DNA from: SW10 sp965657795 | Lineage (GTDB): Bacteria; Verrucomicrobiota; Verrucomicrobiia; Verrucomicrobiales; Akkermansiaceae | Assembly: GCA_965657795.1 (NCBI GenBank) | Contig: CBFHQJ010000007.1 | Coordinates: 15,431 to 79,430, forward strand | DNA: 64,000 nucleotides | Reading direction: 5' to 3' | Shown: positions 52,678 to 61,794 of the stretch, in pieces | Layout: every line of letters starts with the position of its first letter | How positions within the stretch are numbered: position 1 is the stretch's first letter | The notes under the pieces: model-generated | Told to the model about the DNA's origin: nothing | The model's database searches: none | The model's input: the letters and a program-made list of their open reading frames with translations, nothing else | Translations under genes and position numbers: made by a program

Positions 52678-54273
52678 ATGCCGGGAGGGACAGAGCTTTG
52701 GGTTCGGCTCTACCGGCTTCTGATCGTCGCTGCGATCTCTTGGCTCATTTTTGACAAATCGCAGCGGATCCAGACTTCAGACGAGGGCGATTTCACCTTT
52801 CTCTTTCCTGATGGCGTCCGAATTAAAAACGATGAAGTCTTCAATCAGGAAGACCGATCCCTCGGCTACTTCCTGACCACTTCCCCACAATGCGATCACC
52901 TCAAAGGGTATTCCGGTCCCACCAATCTCGCCCTCGCTCTTGATAAAACCGGCAGGCTGATCGAAGCCCGCATCATTTCCGCCACCGACACCCCGGACCA
53001 CGTTCAATCCGTGCTGGACGATACCGGGTTTTGGAAGGCGCATCTTGGACTCAGCCTTGGCTCACCCGGCAACCCAGAAATCGATGCCGTTACCGGATCA
53101 ACCCTTACCAGCTCCGCAATCTCAAGAAGCATCATTGAGAGACTGGGAGGCCTCACCACCTCGCGACTCTTTCCAACCGAAATCCTCGCGGCTGAACTAC
53201 CCGAAGCAGATTCCATCGAAAAACACCCCGAGTGGGCCGGGATTTTTTCAATGTACGACAAAAATCGTAGAATTGTAGGATACGCTCTGAGGACCGCTCC
53301 TTCCCAGGAATACCTCCACGGGTATCAGGGCCCCACTGATGTCCTCATCGTCCTCGACCGGGAAGCCGAAAAAGTCACCCGGATCCGTTTCCGGAAGAGT
53401 TACGACAACGAGGAATACTACGAACGCATTCTCGACGAGCCCGATTGGCTCGAACTCTACAATGGCCTCACCATCGAAGAAATCCTCGCCATCGATCAAT
53501 CGAAAATCGAAGGAGTGAGTGGGGCCACCCACACCTCGTGGGCCATTGCCGACAGCGTGGCGCGGCGGCTCGCCCGATTCGAATCGAACCGCGCTGAGCC
53601 TCCCCGTAGGATCCCTTGGCGTAATCTCTCTCTCGTCGCCCTCACCATCGGCGCGGCCCTCTTTTCCTTCACCAGTCTTCGCGGCAATCCCATCGCCCGA
53701 ATTCTCTGGCAGGTCACCGTTGTTATCCTCCTCGGAATCATCCTCGGAGACCTTCTGTCCCAAGCCCTCTTTCTCGGCTGGGCCCGTCATGGGCTTCCCC
53801 TCGCTGACTCCTGGGGTCTCCTCTTCCTTGCTGCCGCAGCTCTCCTCACTCCTTGGGCCACCGGAAACCAACTCTACTGCCACCAACTTTGTCCTCATGG
53901 CTTTCTTCAGCGATGGCTCGGGAAACTCCCCGTTAAACCGGTCAAAATTCCACCCAAGCTAAACAAACTCCTGCTTCGGCTCCCTGCCCTCGTCCTCATC
54001 ATTCTGATCTCTTCCGTCATCGTCGGGGCCTCCTGGAATCTAGCCGACTGGGAGGGCTTTGACGCCTGGCTTTGGCGCTCGGCTGGCATTACCACTATTA
54101 CCATCGCTGCCGTGGGACTGATTGCGTCAATCTTCAGTCCCTTGGCTTATTGTAAATATGGATGTCCGACCGGAGCTCTCTTCAAATTCCTTCGCAAATC
54201 TTCCGGAGCAAAATGCTTCAGTCTTCGGGATTTGCTTGCCGGACTTCTCTGTCTCGCCGCCTTTATCACCTAA
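52678..54273 (+). CDS. NosR/NirI-like membrane protein with two FMN-binding domains
   Basis: The 531-residue protein begins with a membrane anchor. Two FMN_bind domains each have a covalent flavin motif: V-T-G-S-T-L-T-S near residue 136 and V-S-G-A-T-H-T-S near 281. About four transmembrane segments follow from residue 316. Two Cys motifs, C-H-Q-L-C-P-H-G near 400 and C-K-Y-G-C-P-T-G near 490, mark truncated iron-sulfur-type sites. NosR supports nitrous oxide reductase, but no nos gene is nearby. Following the secreted flavoprotein, it may pass electrons to the periplasm. That link is inferred. Confidence 0.85.
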   Translation: MPGGTELWVRLYRLLIVAAISWLIFDKSQRIQTSDEGDFTFLFPDGVRIKNDEVFNQEDRSLGYFLTTSPQCDHLKGYSGPTNLALALDKTGRLIEARIISATDTPDHVQSVLDDTGFWKAHLGLSLGSPGNPEIDAVTGSTLTSSAISRSIIERLGGLTTSRLFPTEILAAELPEADSIEKHPEWAGIFSMYDKNRRIVGYALRTAPSQEYLHGYQGPTDVLIVLDREAEKVTRIRFRKSYDNEEYYERILDEPDWLELYNGLTIEEILAIDQSKIEGVSGATHTSWAIADSVARRLARFESNRAEPPRRIPWRNLSLVALTIGAALFSFTSLRGNPIARILWQVTVVILLGIILGDLLSQALFLGWARHGLPLADSWGLLFLAAAALLTPWATGNQLYCHQLCPHGFLQRWLGKLPVKPVKIPPKLNKLLLRLPALVLIILISSVIVGASWNLADWEGFDAWLWRSAGITTITIAAVGLIASIFSPLAYCKYGCPTGALFKFLRKSSGAKCFSLRDLLAGLLCLAAFIT

Positions 54274-54277
54274 TCCC

Positions 54278-55054
54278 ATGACGGAAAACCTCTACGATGA
54301 TCTCGACCTCCTTTACCGAGAGATCTGGGGGCTCTCTCTTCACCACGGCGCATGGAAAACCGGGCACGAATCGATTGCAGAAGCTCGCGAAAATTTGATC
54401 GACCTTGCTTTGGAATTTTTGGATCCAAAAGGAACGATCGCTGACGTCGGATGTGGATATGGAATCTTAGCCCAAAAGATCGCAGATCAATTTGGCTGCC
54501 GGGTGATCGCAAACACAAACTCTGAGAAGCAAGCATCTCGGATTTCCCCACATCCTCGAATAGAAGTTCTCCAAGGCAACTGGCTTCGACACCCCCCCGC
54601 ACCAGAGTCCCTCGACGGTGTCCTCGCCATTGAAAGCCTCTCGCACTTCACCTCCTTCGAGGGCTTTCTTAAGCACACTCTTCCGGCGCTCAAACCCGGA
54701 GGACGTATTGTGATCTGCGACTGGTATTCCGAAAACGGTTCGCGCCTCTTTCTTCGGCACCTCTCCTCGACCGGTAACCTTCCCCCGTGGCGCTCCATCG
54801 ATTTCCTCCACTCGAAGGCAAGAGCTCTCAATCTAAAAGTTCGCCACTCACTGGACTTCTCGCAAGAAGTCGCGCCCACTTGGTCCGCCCTTCTTTGGAG
54901 ATCCATTTCCCTTCCCCTTCGCAAACCCTCTCTGATGGGCCCCCTACTAAAGAAGACGCTCTCCAGACCGGCCCTTCTTCTCGCATTTCCATTGATCCGG
55001 CTCGCCTACGAAACCGGCGATCTCGAGTATCATATTGTCAGCTATGAAAAGTAG
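54278..55054 (+). CDS. Class I SAM-dependent methyltransferase
   Basis: The ATG at 54278 gives 258 residues; the longer frame only shadows the preceding gene. The SAM motif I is I-A-D-V-G-C-G-Y-G, with V-L-Q-G-N-W, D-G-V-L-A-I-E-S-L-S-H-F and K-P-G-G-R-I-V-I-C-D-W-Y motifs downstream. The layout is of UbiE/coclaurine-type small-molecule methyltransferases. Substrate unknown. It starts 4 bases after the NosR-like gene stop. Confidence 0.85.
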   Translation: MTENLYDDLDLLYREIWGLSLHHGAWKTGHESIAEARENLIDLALEFLDPKGTIADVGCGYGILAQKIADQFGCRVIANTNSEKQASRISPHPRIEVLQGNWLRHPPAPESLDGVLAIESLSHFTSFEGFLKHTLPALKPGGRIVICDWYSENGSRLFLRHLSSTGNLPPWRSIDFLHSKARALNLKVRHSLDFSQEVAPTWSALLWRSISLPLRKPSLMGPLLKKTLSRPALLLAFPLIRLAYETGDLEYHIVSYEK

Positions 55055-55108
55055 CTCATTCTTTGCTCTCGCGATTAGCTTCGGAATCCCGTATCTTCGC
55101 GGCAGACC

Positions 55109-55717
55109 ATGAAGAAAGCACATTTTCCCCGCTCCATTATTTTCGTGGTCGCGCTCTATCTGGTCGCTGCCATCAGCGCGGCGGTGACCCAGCAGAACTG
55201 GGAATTCCTTAAGGTCTACATTCCCTTCTTCGTTATCATTGCCGGAGTTGTCGCCCTGATGCATGCGCGCGTCAATTTCTCGACCCTTCTTCTGTGGTGC
55301 CTGACTCTTTGGGGTGCCATGCACCTTGCCGGCGGACTTGTTCGCTTGCCGGATGGATGGCCTTACAATGGCGAGCATCAGGTTCTCTACTCATGGTGGG
55401 TCGCCGGGAACTGGCTCAAGTATGATCACGTCGTCCACACCTTTGGTTTCGGCACTTGTACCTGGCTCAGCTGGGAAGCTCTTCGTGCGAGTGTTCAACA
55501 GAGACTGGGCCGTAAACTCTTCCCCTCCATGGGCATGATCGCCCTCTGCATCTTCACCGGAATGGGACTCGGAGCCTTGAACGAAATCATTGAATTTGTG
55601 GCCGTTCTCATGATTCCAGAAACGAACGTGGGAGGATACGTGAACACCGGTTGGGATCTCGTGGCGAATCTCGCCGGTTGCCTCCTCGCAGGAATTCTCA
55701 TTCTCTTCCGCGGCTAG
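55109..55717 (+). CDS. YjdF-like (DUF2238) membrane protein
   Basis: The 202-residue protein has six transmembrane segments, with the family motif D-H-V-V-H-T-F-G-F-G-T and the run G-A-L-N-E-I-I-E-F followed by N-V-G-G-Y-V-N-T-G-W-D-L-V-A-N. DUF2238 members have no settled biochemical role. It follows the methyltransferase after 54 bases and is followed by the pseudouridine synthase after 15 bases. Confidence 0.85.
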   Translation: MKKAHFPRSIIFVVALYLVAAISAAVTQQNWEFLKVYIPFFVIIAGVVALMHARVNFSTLLLWCLTLWGAMHLAGGLVRLPDGWPYNGEHQVLYSWWVAGNWLKYDHVVHTFGFGTCTWLSWEALRASVQQRLGRKLFPSMGMIALCIFTGMGLGALNEIIEFVAVLMIPETNVGGYVNTGWDLVANLAGCLLAGILILFRG

Positions 55718-55732
55718 GAATATAGGTTTGTG

Positions 55733-56698
55733 ATGACTCTGGAGGTTTCAAATGGAGACGGCCAGCGGCTCGACGCTTTTCTGGCCTCGGAGCTGCCGGA
55801 CCTCTCCCGCTCTCGCATCCAGGGCTTGATTAAGGAAGGACATATTTTGCTTAACGAATCCAAGGTCAAGGCACGGGCCTCGTTAAAATCCGGCGATACA
55901 ATTTCAGTCCATATTCCGGAGGAAAAACCAGCAGAGCCGCAGCCTCAGGATATTCCCCTTTCGGTTCTTCACGAAGATGATGACATTATCATCATCAACA
56001 AGGCCACAGGGATGGTGGTCCACCCCGCTGCCGGAAACGAAGACGGCACCCTCGTAAATGCGCTCCTCCATCATTGCGCGGGCCAACTTGCCCCCGAAGG
56101 CGGCGAAGGGCGACCGGGAATCGTCCACCGCCTCGACAAGGATACTTCCGGCTGCCTCGTTGCCGCCAAAACAAACTCCTCTCTGAAAAACTTGGTCCAC
56201 CAGTTCTCCGAGCGCCAAACCTCCAAGCTCTATCTGTGCGTTTCGCAATCGCCGCCTAAGGAAATTCACCAAACGGTTTTCAATAATATCGCAAGACACC
56301 CGGTGCACCGCCAACGGATGGACGTCTGCAATCCAGGAGCTGGAAAACCTGCCATCACCGACCTCCACCTGCTTCACACAGCGACCGATGGAACTTCATT
56401 GATTCTTTGTGCACTGCATACCGGGCGGACCCATCAGATCCGCGTTCACAATCGCTTTCTCGGGCACCCCCTTCTTGGCGATCCCATCTACAGCAAACCA
56501 GCCCGGCAGGTGTTCAAGGCCTCGCGCCTGATGCTTCATGCCTGGCGGCTGGGAGTCACCCACCCGCAAACCGGCGGATGGATTCAGAAAGAGGCTCCAA
56601 TTCCGGAAGAATTTCGACCTTGGAGCGATGAAGTGACAGAGCGCCTGAACCAAATTCGTTTGATTAAAGAAAGCAAGGAGTTTGATGCTCTTTGGTAA
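55733..56698 (+). CDS. RluA/RluD-family pseudouridine synthase
   Basis: The 321-residue protein has an N-terminal S4 RNA-binding domain (about 11-62; R-L-D-A-F-L, I-Q-G-L-I-K-E-G-H-I) and the catalytic motif G-I-V-H-R-L-D-K-D-T-S-G with catalytic Asp at 135 in this numbering. R-T-H-Q-I-R-V-H is conserved near residue 230. RluD modifies helix 69 of 23S rRNA; the exact target of this member is not proven. A GTG three bases upstream is an alternative start. Confidence 0.93.
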   Translation: MTLEVSNGDGQRLDAFLASELPDLSRSRIQGLIKEGHILLNESKVKARASLKSGDTISVHIPEEKPAEPQPQDIPLSVLHEDDDIIIINKATGMVVHPAAGNEDGTLVNALLHHCAGQLAPEGGEGRPGIVHRLDKDTSGCLVAAKTNSSLKNLVHQFSERQTSKLYLCVSQSPPKEIHQTVFNNIARHPVHRQRMDVCNPGAGKPAITDLHLLHTATDGTSLILCALHTGRTHQIRVHNRFLGHPLLGDPIYSKPARQVFKASRLMLHAWRLGVTHPQTGGWIQKEAPIPEEFRPWSDEVTERLNQIRLIKESKEFDALW

Positions 56699-56743
56699 GC
56701 CCCGCGTTCGATTCTCACTTCTTAAAGTCATCCCGCACCATTC

Positions 56744-57358
56744 ATGACCTCAGGACTGAAACGTCGCTACCTCCGGATTGTCCGGAAAGCTTACCGCTTC
56801 CTGCGAAGTCCGGGGATGCGGAAACGGGCGTGGCTTCAGAAAACGATTTCGCCAATGTTTGAGAGAGACCTTTGGCACCCCTGCCGTGACTCGGTGGCCA
56901 GTGGCTTGGCCGTGGGGCTCTTCGTCTCCATGCTTCCGATCCCTGGGCAAATGATTTTGGCTGGAATTTGGGCCGTCCCATTCCGGGCAAATATCCCGAT
57001 CGCTTTGGCCGCATGTTGGGTCACAAATCCCATCACGCAAATTCCCATTCTTCTCTTCCAGGAAAAATTTGGAGATTTCCTTAGGGAGTTTCTGCACATT
57101 CCGATTCATCCCATCCTGGAAAAGATCCAGATTCCATTGGGACTTTTACCCGGAATGGAAGGGGAATCCCTGAATGGCGGCAGCTTTATTTTGGGATTTC
57201 TAACCCTCGCATTTCTCCTGTTCATTCTCGCTTATCCGCTGGTCTATTTCCTTTCGGCCCTAATGCCAAAGCTTCTCCCCAAGACCCGATACCAGCGAGC
57301 CAAGGCCAAGGTGATCGCTCGCCAGCGCAAGGAACAACGTTCCGTGGACAAAGACTAA
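56744..57358 (+). CDS. DUF2062 membrane protein
   Basis: The 204-residue protein has a basic N-terminus (about 1-35) and then the DUF2062 core: G-L-A-V-G-L-F-V-S-M-L-P-I-P-G-Q-M, R-A-N-I-P-I-A-L-A-A-C-W-V-T-N-P-I-T, and a final transmembrane helix around 150-170. The function of the domain is not established. Its stop TAA shares bases with the stop of the convergent lspA gene. Confidence 0.9.
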   Translation: MTSGLKRRYLRIVRKAYRFLRSPGMRKRAWLQKTISPMFERDLWHPCRDSVASGLAVGLFVSMLPIPGQMILAGIWAVPFRANIPIALAACWVTNPITQIPILLFQEKFGDFLREFLHIPIHPILEKIQIPLGLLPGMEGESLNGGSFILGFLTLAFLLFILAYPLVYFLSALMPKLLPKTRYQRAKAKVIARQRKEQRSVDKD

Positions 57359-57972
57359 GCCTCGGGGGACACCTCCGACTCTTCCTCATTCTTCGACTCC
57401 TCCGGGCGGAAGGCTGAGAGGAAAAGTAAAACGGCAGCCACCGAAATGCAGGAGTCAGCTACGTTAAAGGTTGGAAAGAATCCCCCGCTTCTTGGCACGA
57501 TCTTCTCGTAGCCAGGAAGCTTCACCCGGATAAAGTCAACGACATAGCCCTTGGACAGTCGCGTCACAAAGGACTTGTCCTCGTGCTTCTCCAACCAAAA
57601 ACCTTGCAGTAAACGGTCGGTCAAATTCCCTAGAACACCCGCTACCAAAAGGGCAGCCGCAATTCGAGCCGGGATGTTAGCGAAAGCTCCCTTCTTCCAA
57701 AAAACGGAGATCAACACCAAGGCTAAAACCAAAACCAGGAGAAAAACAAACGGAGCCCAAGTGGTCCCATTCCCAAGCCCAAAAGCAACTCCTTGGTTGT
57801 GGATCCGCCACCACCAGAGAAAGCCATCAATCACTTCCACCGGAGCATCTGGTGTGTGAAAATCAGTCGAGAGGGGCTCACGAAATTTAGTGACAACCCA
57901 CCACTTTGTAATTTGATCCAACACGTAGAGCGGCGCACTCAGGACAAGAAAGATCTTCGGGAGGTGGTTCAT
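57355..57972 (-). CDS. lspA: Signal peptidase II (lipoprotein signal peptidase)
   Basis: The 205-residue protein has four transmembrane segments and the catalytic aspartates Asp119 in G-N-L-T-D-R and Asp173 in F-N-V-A-D-S. It cleaves prolipoproteins before the lipidated Cys, which matters for the several lipoproteins in this window. It is longer than the usual 160-170 residues because of an insert of about 25 residues between the two motifs (E-K-H-E-D-K-S-F and following), as well as a C-terminal acidic tail. Confidence 0.95.
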   Translation of the reverse strand: MNHLPKIFLVLSAPLYVLDQITKWWVVTKFREPLSTDFHTPDAPVEVIDGFLWWWRIHNQGVAFGLGNGTTWAPFVFLLVLVLALVLISVFWKKGAFANIPARIAAALLVAGVLGNLTDRLLQGFWLEKHEDKSFVTRLSKGYVVDFIRVKLPGYEKIVPRSGGFFPTFNVADSCISVAAVLLFLSAFRPEESKNEEESEVSPEA

Positions 57973-58008
57973 CTTCTTTTTGAAGTGGGTTCTAAAATTC
58001 GCACGGAA

Positions 58009-58734
58009 TCAGGCCCCGCGCATCAGGGAAATTTCAGCGAGACTGATAAAGGAATTCACCAAATCCTCTCGGCTCGCCTCTTTCAAAACAGCCACCGGGA
58101 CCGCCCGCTCAAGGGTGAACTTACCGGAACGGGTTCGTCTCAACGAACTGAGGTGAGATCCGCATCCCAGGTCCTGACCGATATCATGGGCGTAAGTCCT
58201 AACGTAAAATCCTTTCGAGCAATCCACCACAAATTCAACTTCGGGCAAATCCACTTTGGTAATCTGGTAGTCCTTCACGTAAACCGCCCGTGGCTTCCGC
58301 TCGACCACTTTCCCCTTTCGCGCCAACTTATAAAGCGGAACTCCATCTTTTTTGATGGCCGAAACCATGGGGGGAATCTGCTCCAAATCCCCGGTGTATT
58401 TATCAAAGGCTGCCACGATTTGTTCCTTCGTAAAATCAGGCACTTCTTTCTCTTCTTCAATCTCTCCCTCCTTGTCCTGGGTCGAAGTTGTTGCTCCCAA
58501 GGTCAGGGTACCGGCATAAGTCTTGTCCTCACTCATCAAGAGATCCTGGATCTTCGTGGCCCGGTTGATCACCAACATAAGCAAACCGGTTGCCATAGGA
58601 TCGAGCGTTCCGCAGTGGCCGATCTTTTTCATATTGAGCTGACGACGGGCGATAGCCACCACATCGTGAGAAGTCATTCCAGGGGCCTTGTCGATCAAGA
58701 GCACACCGCTTGGGAGGTCATTGGGATTTTGCAT
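58009..58734 (-). CDS. truB: tRNA pseudouridine(55) synthase
   Basis: The 241-residue enzyme makes pseudouridine 55 in the T loop of tRNA. Motifs: G-V-L-L-I-D-K-A-P-G-M-T-S-H-D near the N-terminus, catalytic Asp in G-T-L-D-P-M-A-T-G, and F-Y-V-R-T-Y-A-H-D. The ATG at 58734 is chosen; a GTG at 58746 overlaps the stop of nrnA by one base and would add four residues. The nrnA-truB order is a widespread arrangement; it points to one operon. Confidence 0.96.
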   Translation of the reverse strand: MQNPNDLPSGVLLIDKAPGMTSHDVVAIARRQLNMKKIGHCGTLDPMATGLLMLVINRATKIQDLLMSEDKTYAGTLTLGATTSTQDKEGEIEEEKEVPDFTKEQIVAAFDKYTGDLEQIPPMVSAIKKDGVPLYKLARKGKVVERKPRAVYVKDYQITKVDLPEVEFVVDCSKGFYVRTYAHDIGQDLGCGSHLSSLRRTRSGKFTLERAVPVAVLKEASREDLVNSFISLAEISLMRGA

Positions 58735-58745
58735 TAAATCAGTCA

Positions 58746-59741
58746 CTAAGAGATTTGGGCCCGCTTTGTCGCCTTCCGGATTTCGGCCAAAACTTTCTCC
58801 CGGGCGTCCTCAATCGGCCCAGGCATCCGGATTCCGGCCGCAAGCGCGTGTCCGCCCCCGCCGAAGACTCCACAAATTTCACTGGCATTGACGCGAGTAT
58901 CTTTTGAGCGCATCGAGACGCGCACCTTCCCTCCAGCGAGGTCCTCAAAGAAAACCGCGACCACCACCCCTTGCACCGAGCGAATAAAATCGATCAACCC
59001 CTCCGTGTCATCATCCACCAAGCCCAACTCCTTTTTGGTGGCCATCCGGAGATCCCACCAGACCATGAGGCCATCCTCACTTCGATCGAGTGTGTTCAGA
59101 AGAGATCGCATCAACTCCACCCGGCGAAAAGGTTGGTTGTCGTAAGTCAGCTGATTGATCTTTCCGACATTCAATCCCCTCCCCACCAAATCGGCCGCCA
59201 TCTCATAGGTCCTCTGTGTCGTTCCCGGATACTGGAATGAACCGGTGTCGGTCGAAACCGCCACGTAAATGGAATCGCGTGAAATTTCGGAGATCGGGAG
59301 ATCCAGCGCAGTCAAAAGTTCATAAATAATCTGGCCGGTCGCCGGACTATTGGAATCGACATAGCTCAAATCGCCATAACCGGGATTGGAGATATGGTGA
59401 TCGATGTTGATCAAAATCTTCGCTTTCTTAATCGCCTTCAGACTTCCCTCGCCAATCCGCGCATGAGCCGCGGTGTCCAGAGTAATAGCCACCTCGACAT
59501 CCAGCACGCCCACCTCTCCGGAGATCTCGACTTTCTCAGATCCCTGCAAAAATTCCAAACTCTTGGGACAACCGTCGTTATTTAGATAACGAACTGATTT
59601 CCCCACTTGCTCCAAGGCATGCCCCAGAGCCAGGATCGACCCGATGGCATCTCCATCTGGACGAACGTGACTCACCACCGCAAACGAATGGTGATCTTCG
59701 ATGGCTTTTCCAATCTCGGCAAATGTCGCGTTATCTGGCAT
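58746..59741 (-). CDS. nrnA: DHH-family phosphoesterase (NrnA-type nanoRNase/pAp phosphatase)
   Basis: The 331-residue protein has the metal-binding motifs S-H-V-R-P-D-G-D-A-I-G-S at 24-35, the D-H-H signature at 114-116 and the DHHA1 ending G-G-G-H-A-L-A-A-G. NrnA degrades short oligoribonucleotides and 3'-phosphoadenosine 5'-phosphate in the cytoplasm. The gene is directly upstream of truB and the two overlap or abut, as in many genomes. Confidence 0.93.
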   Translation of the reverse strand: MPDNATFAEIGKAIEDHHSFAVVSHVRPDGDAIGSILALGHALEQVGKSVRYLNNDGCPKSLEFLQGSEKVEISGEVGVLDVEVAITLDTAAHARIGEGSLKAIKKAKILINIDHHISNPGYGDLSYVDSNSPATGQIIYELLTALDLPISEISRDSIYVAVSTDTGSFQYPGTTQRTYEMAADLVGRGLNVGKINQLTYDNQPFRRVELMRSLLNTLDRSEDGLMVWWDLRMATKKELGLVDDDTEGLIDFIRSVQGVVVAVFFEDLAGGKVRVSMRSKDTRVNASEICGVFGGGGHALAAGIRMPGPIEDAREKVLAEIRKATKRAQIS

Positions 59742-59816
59742 GATGGCGGGCGCGCAGGTTTCCCCACATCGTCACTTCGATCAAGTATTGATCGAAAGAA
59801 TCGCAGTCCCCGGGCC

Positions 59817-60569
59817 CTACTTTTTCTTCTTGGAAAAGAGCCACTTCCAAACCTCGGGATTACGATAAGTGGCCGACCACGAATCGTGTCCCACACCTGG
59901 ATATTCCTTAAATTTCACCTCCGCACCCGCATCCTTTAATGACTTCACCATCAGAGCAGAAGTGGACGGAGGAACAACCCGATCAGCGGTCCCGTGAAAA
60001 ATCCAAAACGGCACATCCTTCATCGCCTTGGCTGTCGAAGGATCACCGCCACCGCAAACCGGCATTGCTGCCGCAAAGAAATCGGGACGGCGGGCTACCG
60101 CGCCAAAGGAGCCATAACCACCCATCGACAATCCGGTCACATAAATCCGCTTGGGATCGACCTTGTGATCCTTCACCAGCTGATCCACGACCTCAAAAAC
60201 CATCGTCATCATGGCCGAAGGCTTCTTCGCCAAATCCCCTCCTTTTGGAGAACGAAAATCACCTTTGAGATCCGCCCACCAAACTCCCCGGTTGCACTGC
60301 GGGGCAACAACCACCGCGCTCTGATTGTTTTCCATCAGCCATTTCAGCATATCTGGAACGCCATGCTTCAATTGGGCCTTGTTGTCGTCGCCCCTCTCGC
60401 CCGCACCGTGAAGAAAAAGAATCATCGCCGGCTGCTCGGCTTTCCCGATCTTTGTCCAGCGGTAAGGGAGCGACTTGCCATCCTTCTCGTAAGTCTTCGA
60501 CTTCATTTCCTCAAGGGGACCTGCCAAAGCCAAGCACGCGGAAGCCGCCATCAATAAGAATACCTTCAT
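59817..60569 (-). CDS. Secreted alpha/beta-hydrolase (esterase, PHB-depolymerase-like)
   Basis: The ATG at 60569 gives 250 residues with a signal peptide ending A-L-A-G. The hydrolase fold shows L-F-L-H-G-A-G-E-R-G-D-D (oxyanion region), nucleophile Ser in G-L-S-M-G-G, an Asp in G-T-A-D-R-V-V-P-P and His in G-V-G-H-D-S-W. The pattern fits the secreted esterases grouped with PHB depolymerases and CE1-like enzymes of Planctomycetes and Verrucomicrobia. Substrate unknown; a carbohydrate ester is plausible. Monocistronic. Confidence 0.9.
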   Translation of the reverse strand: MKVFLLMAASACLALAGPLEEMKSKTYEKDGKSLPYRWTKIGKAEQPAMILFLHGAGERGDDNKAQLKHGVPDMLKWLMENNQSAVVVAPQCNRGVWWADLKGDFRSPKGGDLAKKPSAMMTMVFEVVDQLVKDHKVDPKRIYVTGLSMGGYGSFGAVARRPDFFAAAMPVCGGGDPSTAKAMKDVPFWIFHGTADRVVPPSTSALMVKSLKDAGAEVKFKEYPGVGHDSWSATYRNPEVWKWLFSKKKK

Positions 60570-60691
60570 TTCAAAACCCAACCTAAACGGAAGCGACCGG
60601 AGTGACAAGCAGTCAGGTGAGCAGGCCGGAATGACCATCCCTTGCCCGAATTATCGTCGCTCGGGCACTTATTCGGAGTTAACATCCAGAA

Positions 60692-61654
60692 GTGAAAAAG
60701 CTCTGGGATCCTGTTGTTCAATCAGCTGACGACCTTCAAAAAACCGCTGGTCGCTTGCTCGACGGAGGGATGAAGTTCTTCCGCTCCAAGCTGGGCTCCC
60801 TCCCCCTCTTATCCTCTGGCACTGCCGCTGTCGGTGGAGACCGTGACGAAACCCACTACTTCCTCGTGCCAACCCTTCAGGAAGAGGGGCATTACACTCT
60901 CTACCGGATTCGCTCGCTGCCAAACGGCGTCGGCCCCGAAAACGAGCTCCCCAAGGCTCGCATTTTTCAATTGCCGGCAAGTGGAACTGAAAACCACCTC
61001 ATCGGCCTGTTGACGCGGGAACTCACCGAAGAGCAACTCAAGGGCATCGACGTCGACTCGCCAATTGCGGACCGGCTCGCAACCATCGCCGACGAGATCG
61101 ATCATCAGAGCAACCTCGTTTCCGGTGGCTTACTCCTCATCGGCGGAGCCATAGCCATCGCAAACCCACTTCTCGGGGTCGGCATCGCCGCAAAAAGCCT
61201 CCTGCCCGGTCTGGGTTCAAAATTGACCACCCACGGAGTTAAACATGCCTCGGAGTGGCTGAGAGAAAGACGAAAAAAAGCGGCGAAAACCGGAGCTGAG
61301 TCTACCGCCAAAAAGGAGGCTACCATGCTCAAGCCCGAGATTCGTAAGCACCCTCTCCTCTCCATTCTGGAGCAAGCCATTCGCGATCGGAAAGGCGAGT
61401 TCGACCCCATCCTTGAATCGCAAGCAATCTGGGACGACCCGACTCAACTCGCTGAACTCAGACTCGGCATTCAAGCCATCGGAGTCGTCCACGAAAACCG
61501 CCGGGCACTCTCACCCGCCCTGGAAAATTGGATCGATCACCTCGAAGAAATCGCCTCTACCTCCCCCTCCTTAAAAAGTCAGATTTACGATTTTAGTAAA
61601 GCAGCAGAGTTTGATGTCCTGCCCCTATTCATGAAGCCATGGGCGCCTGGGTGA
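60692..61654 (+). CDS. Hypothetical protein with central hydrophobic segment
   Basis: The 320-residue protein starts with GTG at 60692; no ATG lies near it. The N-terminal half is soluble with T-H-Y-F-L-V-P, and a hydrophobic Gly/Ala-rich stretch spans about 145-172 (G-G-L-L-L-I-G-G-A-I-A-I-A). Next comes a basic linker (R-E-R-R-K-K-A-A-K) and a helical C-terminal domain (about 215-315). No family is recognised. It is monocistronic. Confidence 0.65.
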   Translation: MKKLWDPVVQSADDLQKTAGRLLDGGMKFFRSKLGSLPLLSSGTAAVGGDRDETHYFLVPTLQEEGHYTLYRIRSLPNGVGPENELPKARIFQLPASGTENHLIGLLTRELTEEQLKGIDVDSPIADRLATIADEIDHQSNLVSGGLLLIGGAIAIANPLLGVGIAAKSLLPGLGSKLTTHGVKHASEWLRERRKKAAKTGAESTAKKEATMLKPEIRKHPLLSILEQAIRDRKGEFDPILESQAIWDDPTQLAELRLGIQAIGVVHENRRALSPALENWIDHLEEIASTSPSLKSQIYDFSKAAEFDVLPLFMKPWAPG

Positions 61655-61724
61655 ATTCATCAGACAGTCAAAAAATCGATCACAGATGATTAATCACCGC
61701 GCGATTCAATCAATGAAGTCCAAC

Positions 61725-61764
61725 GGAAAAAAAATCCCGCAAGCCAAATGCGGCTCGCGGGATT
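61725..61764 (-). terminator. Rho-independent terminator of recA
   Basis: AATCCCGC at 61733-61740 pairs with GCGGGATT at 61757-61764; an inner GCC/GGC extends it. On the minus strand the stem is followed by a T run (A tract about 61727-61734). It lies about 30 bases after the recA stop. Confidence 0.92.
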
Positions 61765-61794
61765 TTAAAAGTGAAACCCGGGGAGTTTCGTGAT

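Noticed and set aside
54122..54277. N-terminal extension of the methyltransferase frame
   Set aside because: It overlaps the NosR-like coding frame; the ATG at 54278 gives the normal domain start.
57793..58737. A 314-residue frame antisense to truB and lspA
   Set aside because: Shadow frame; both opposite genes have intact catalytic motifs.
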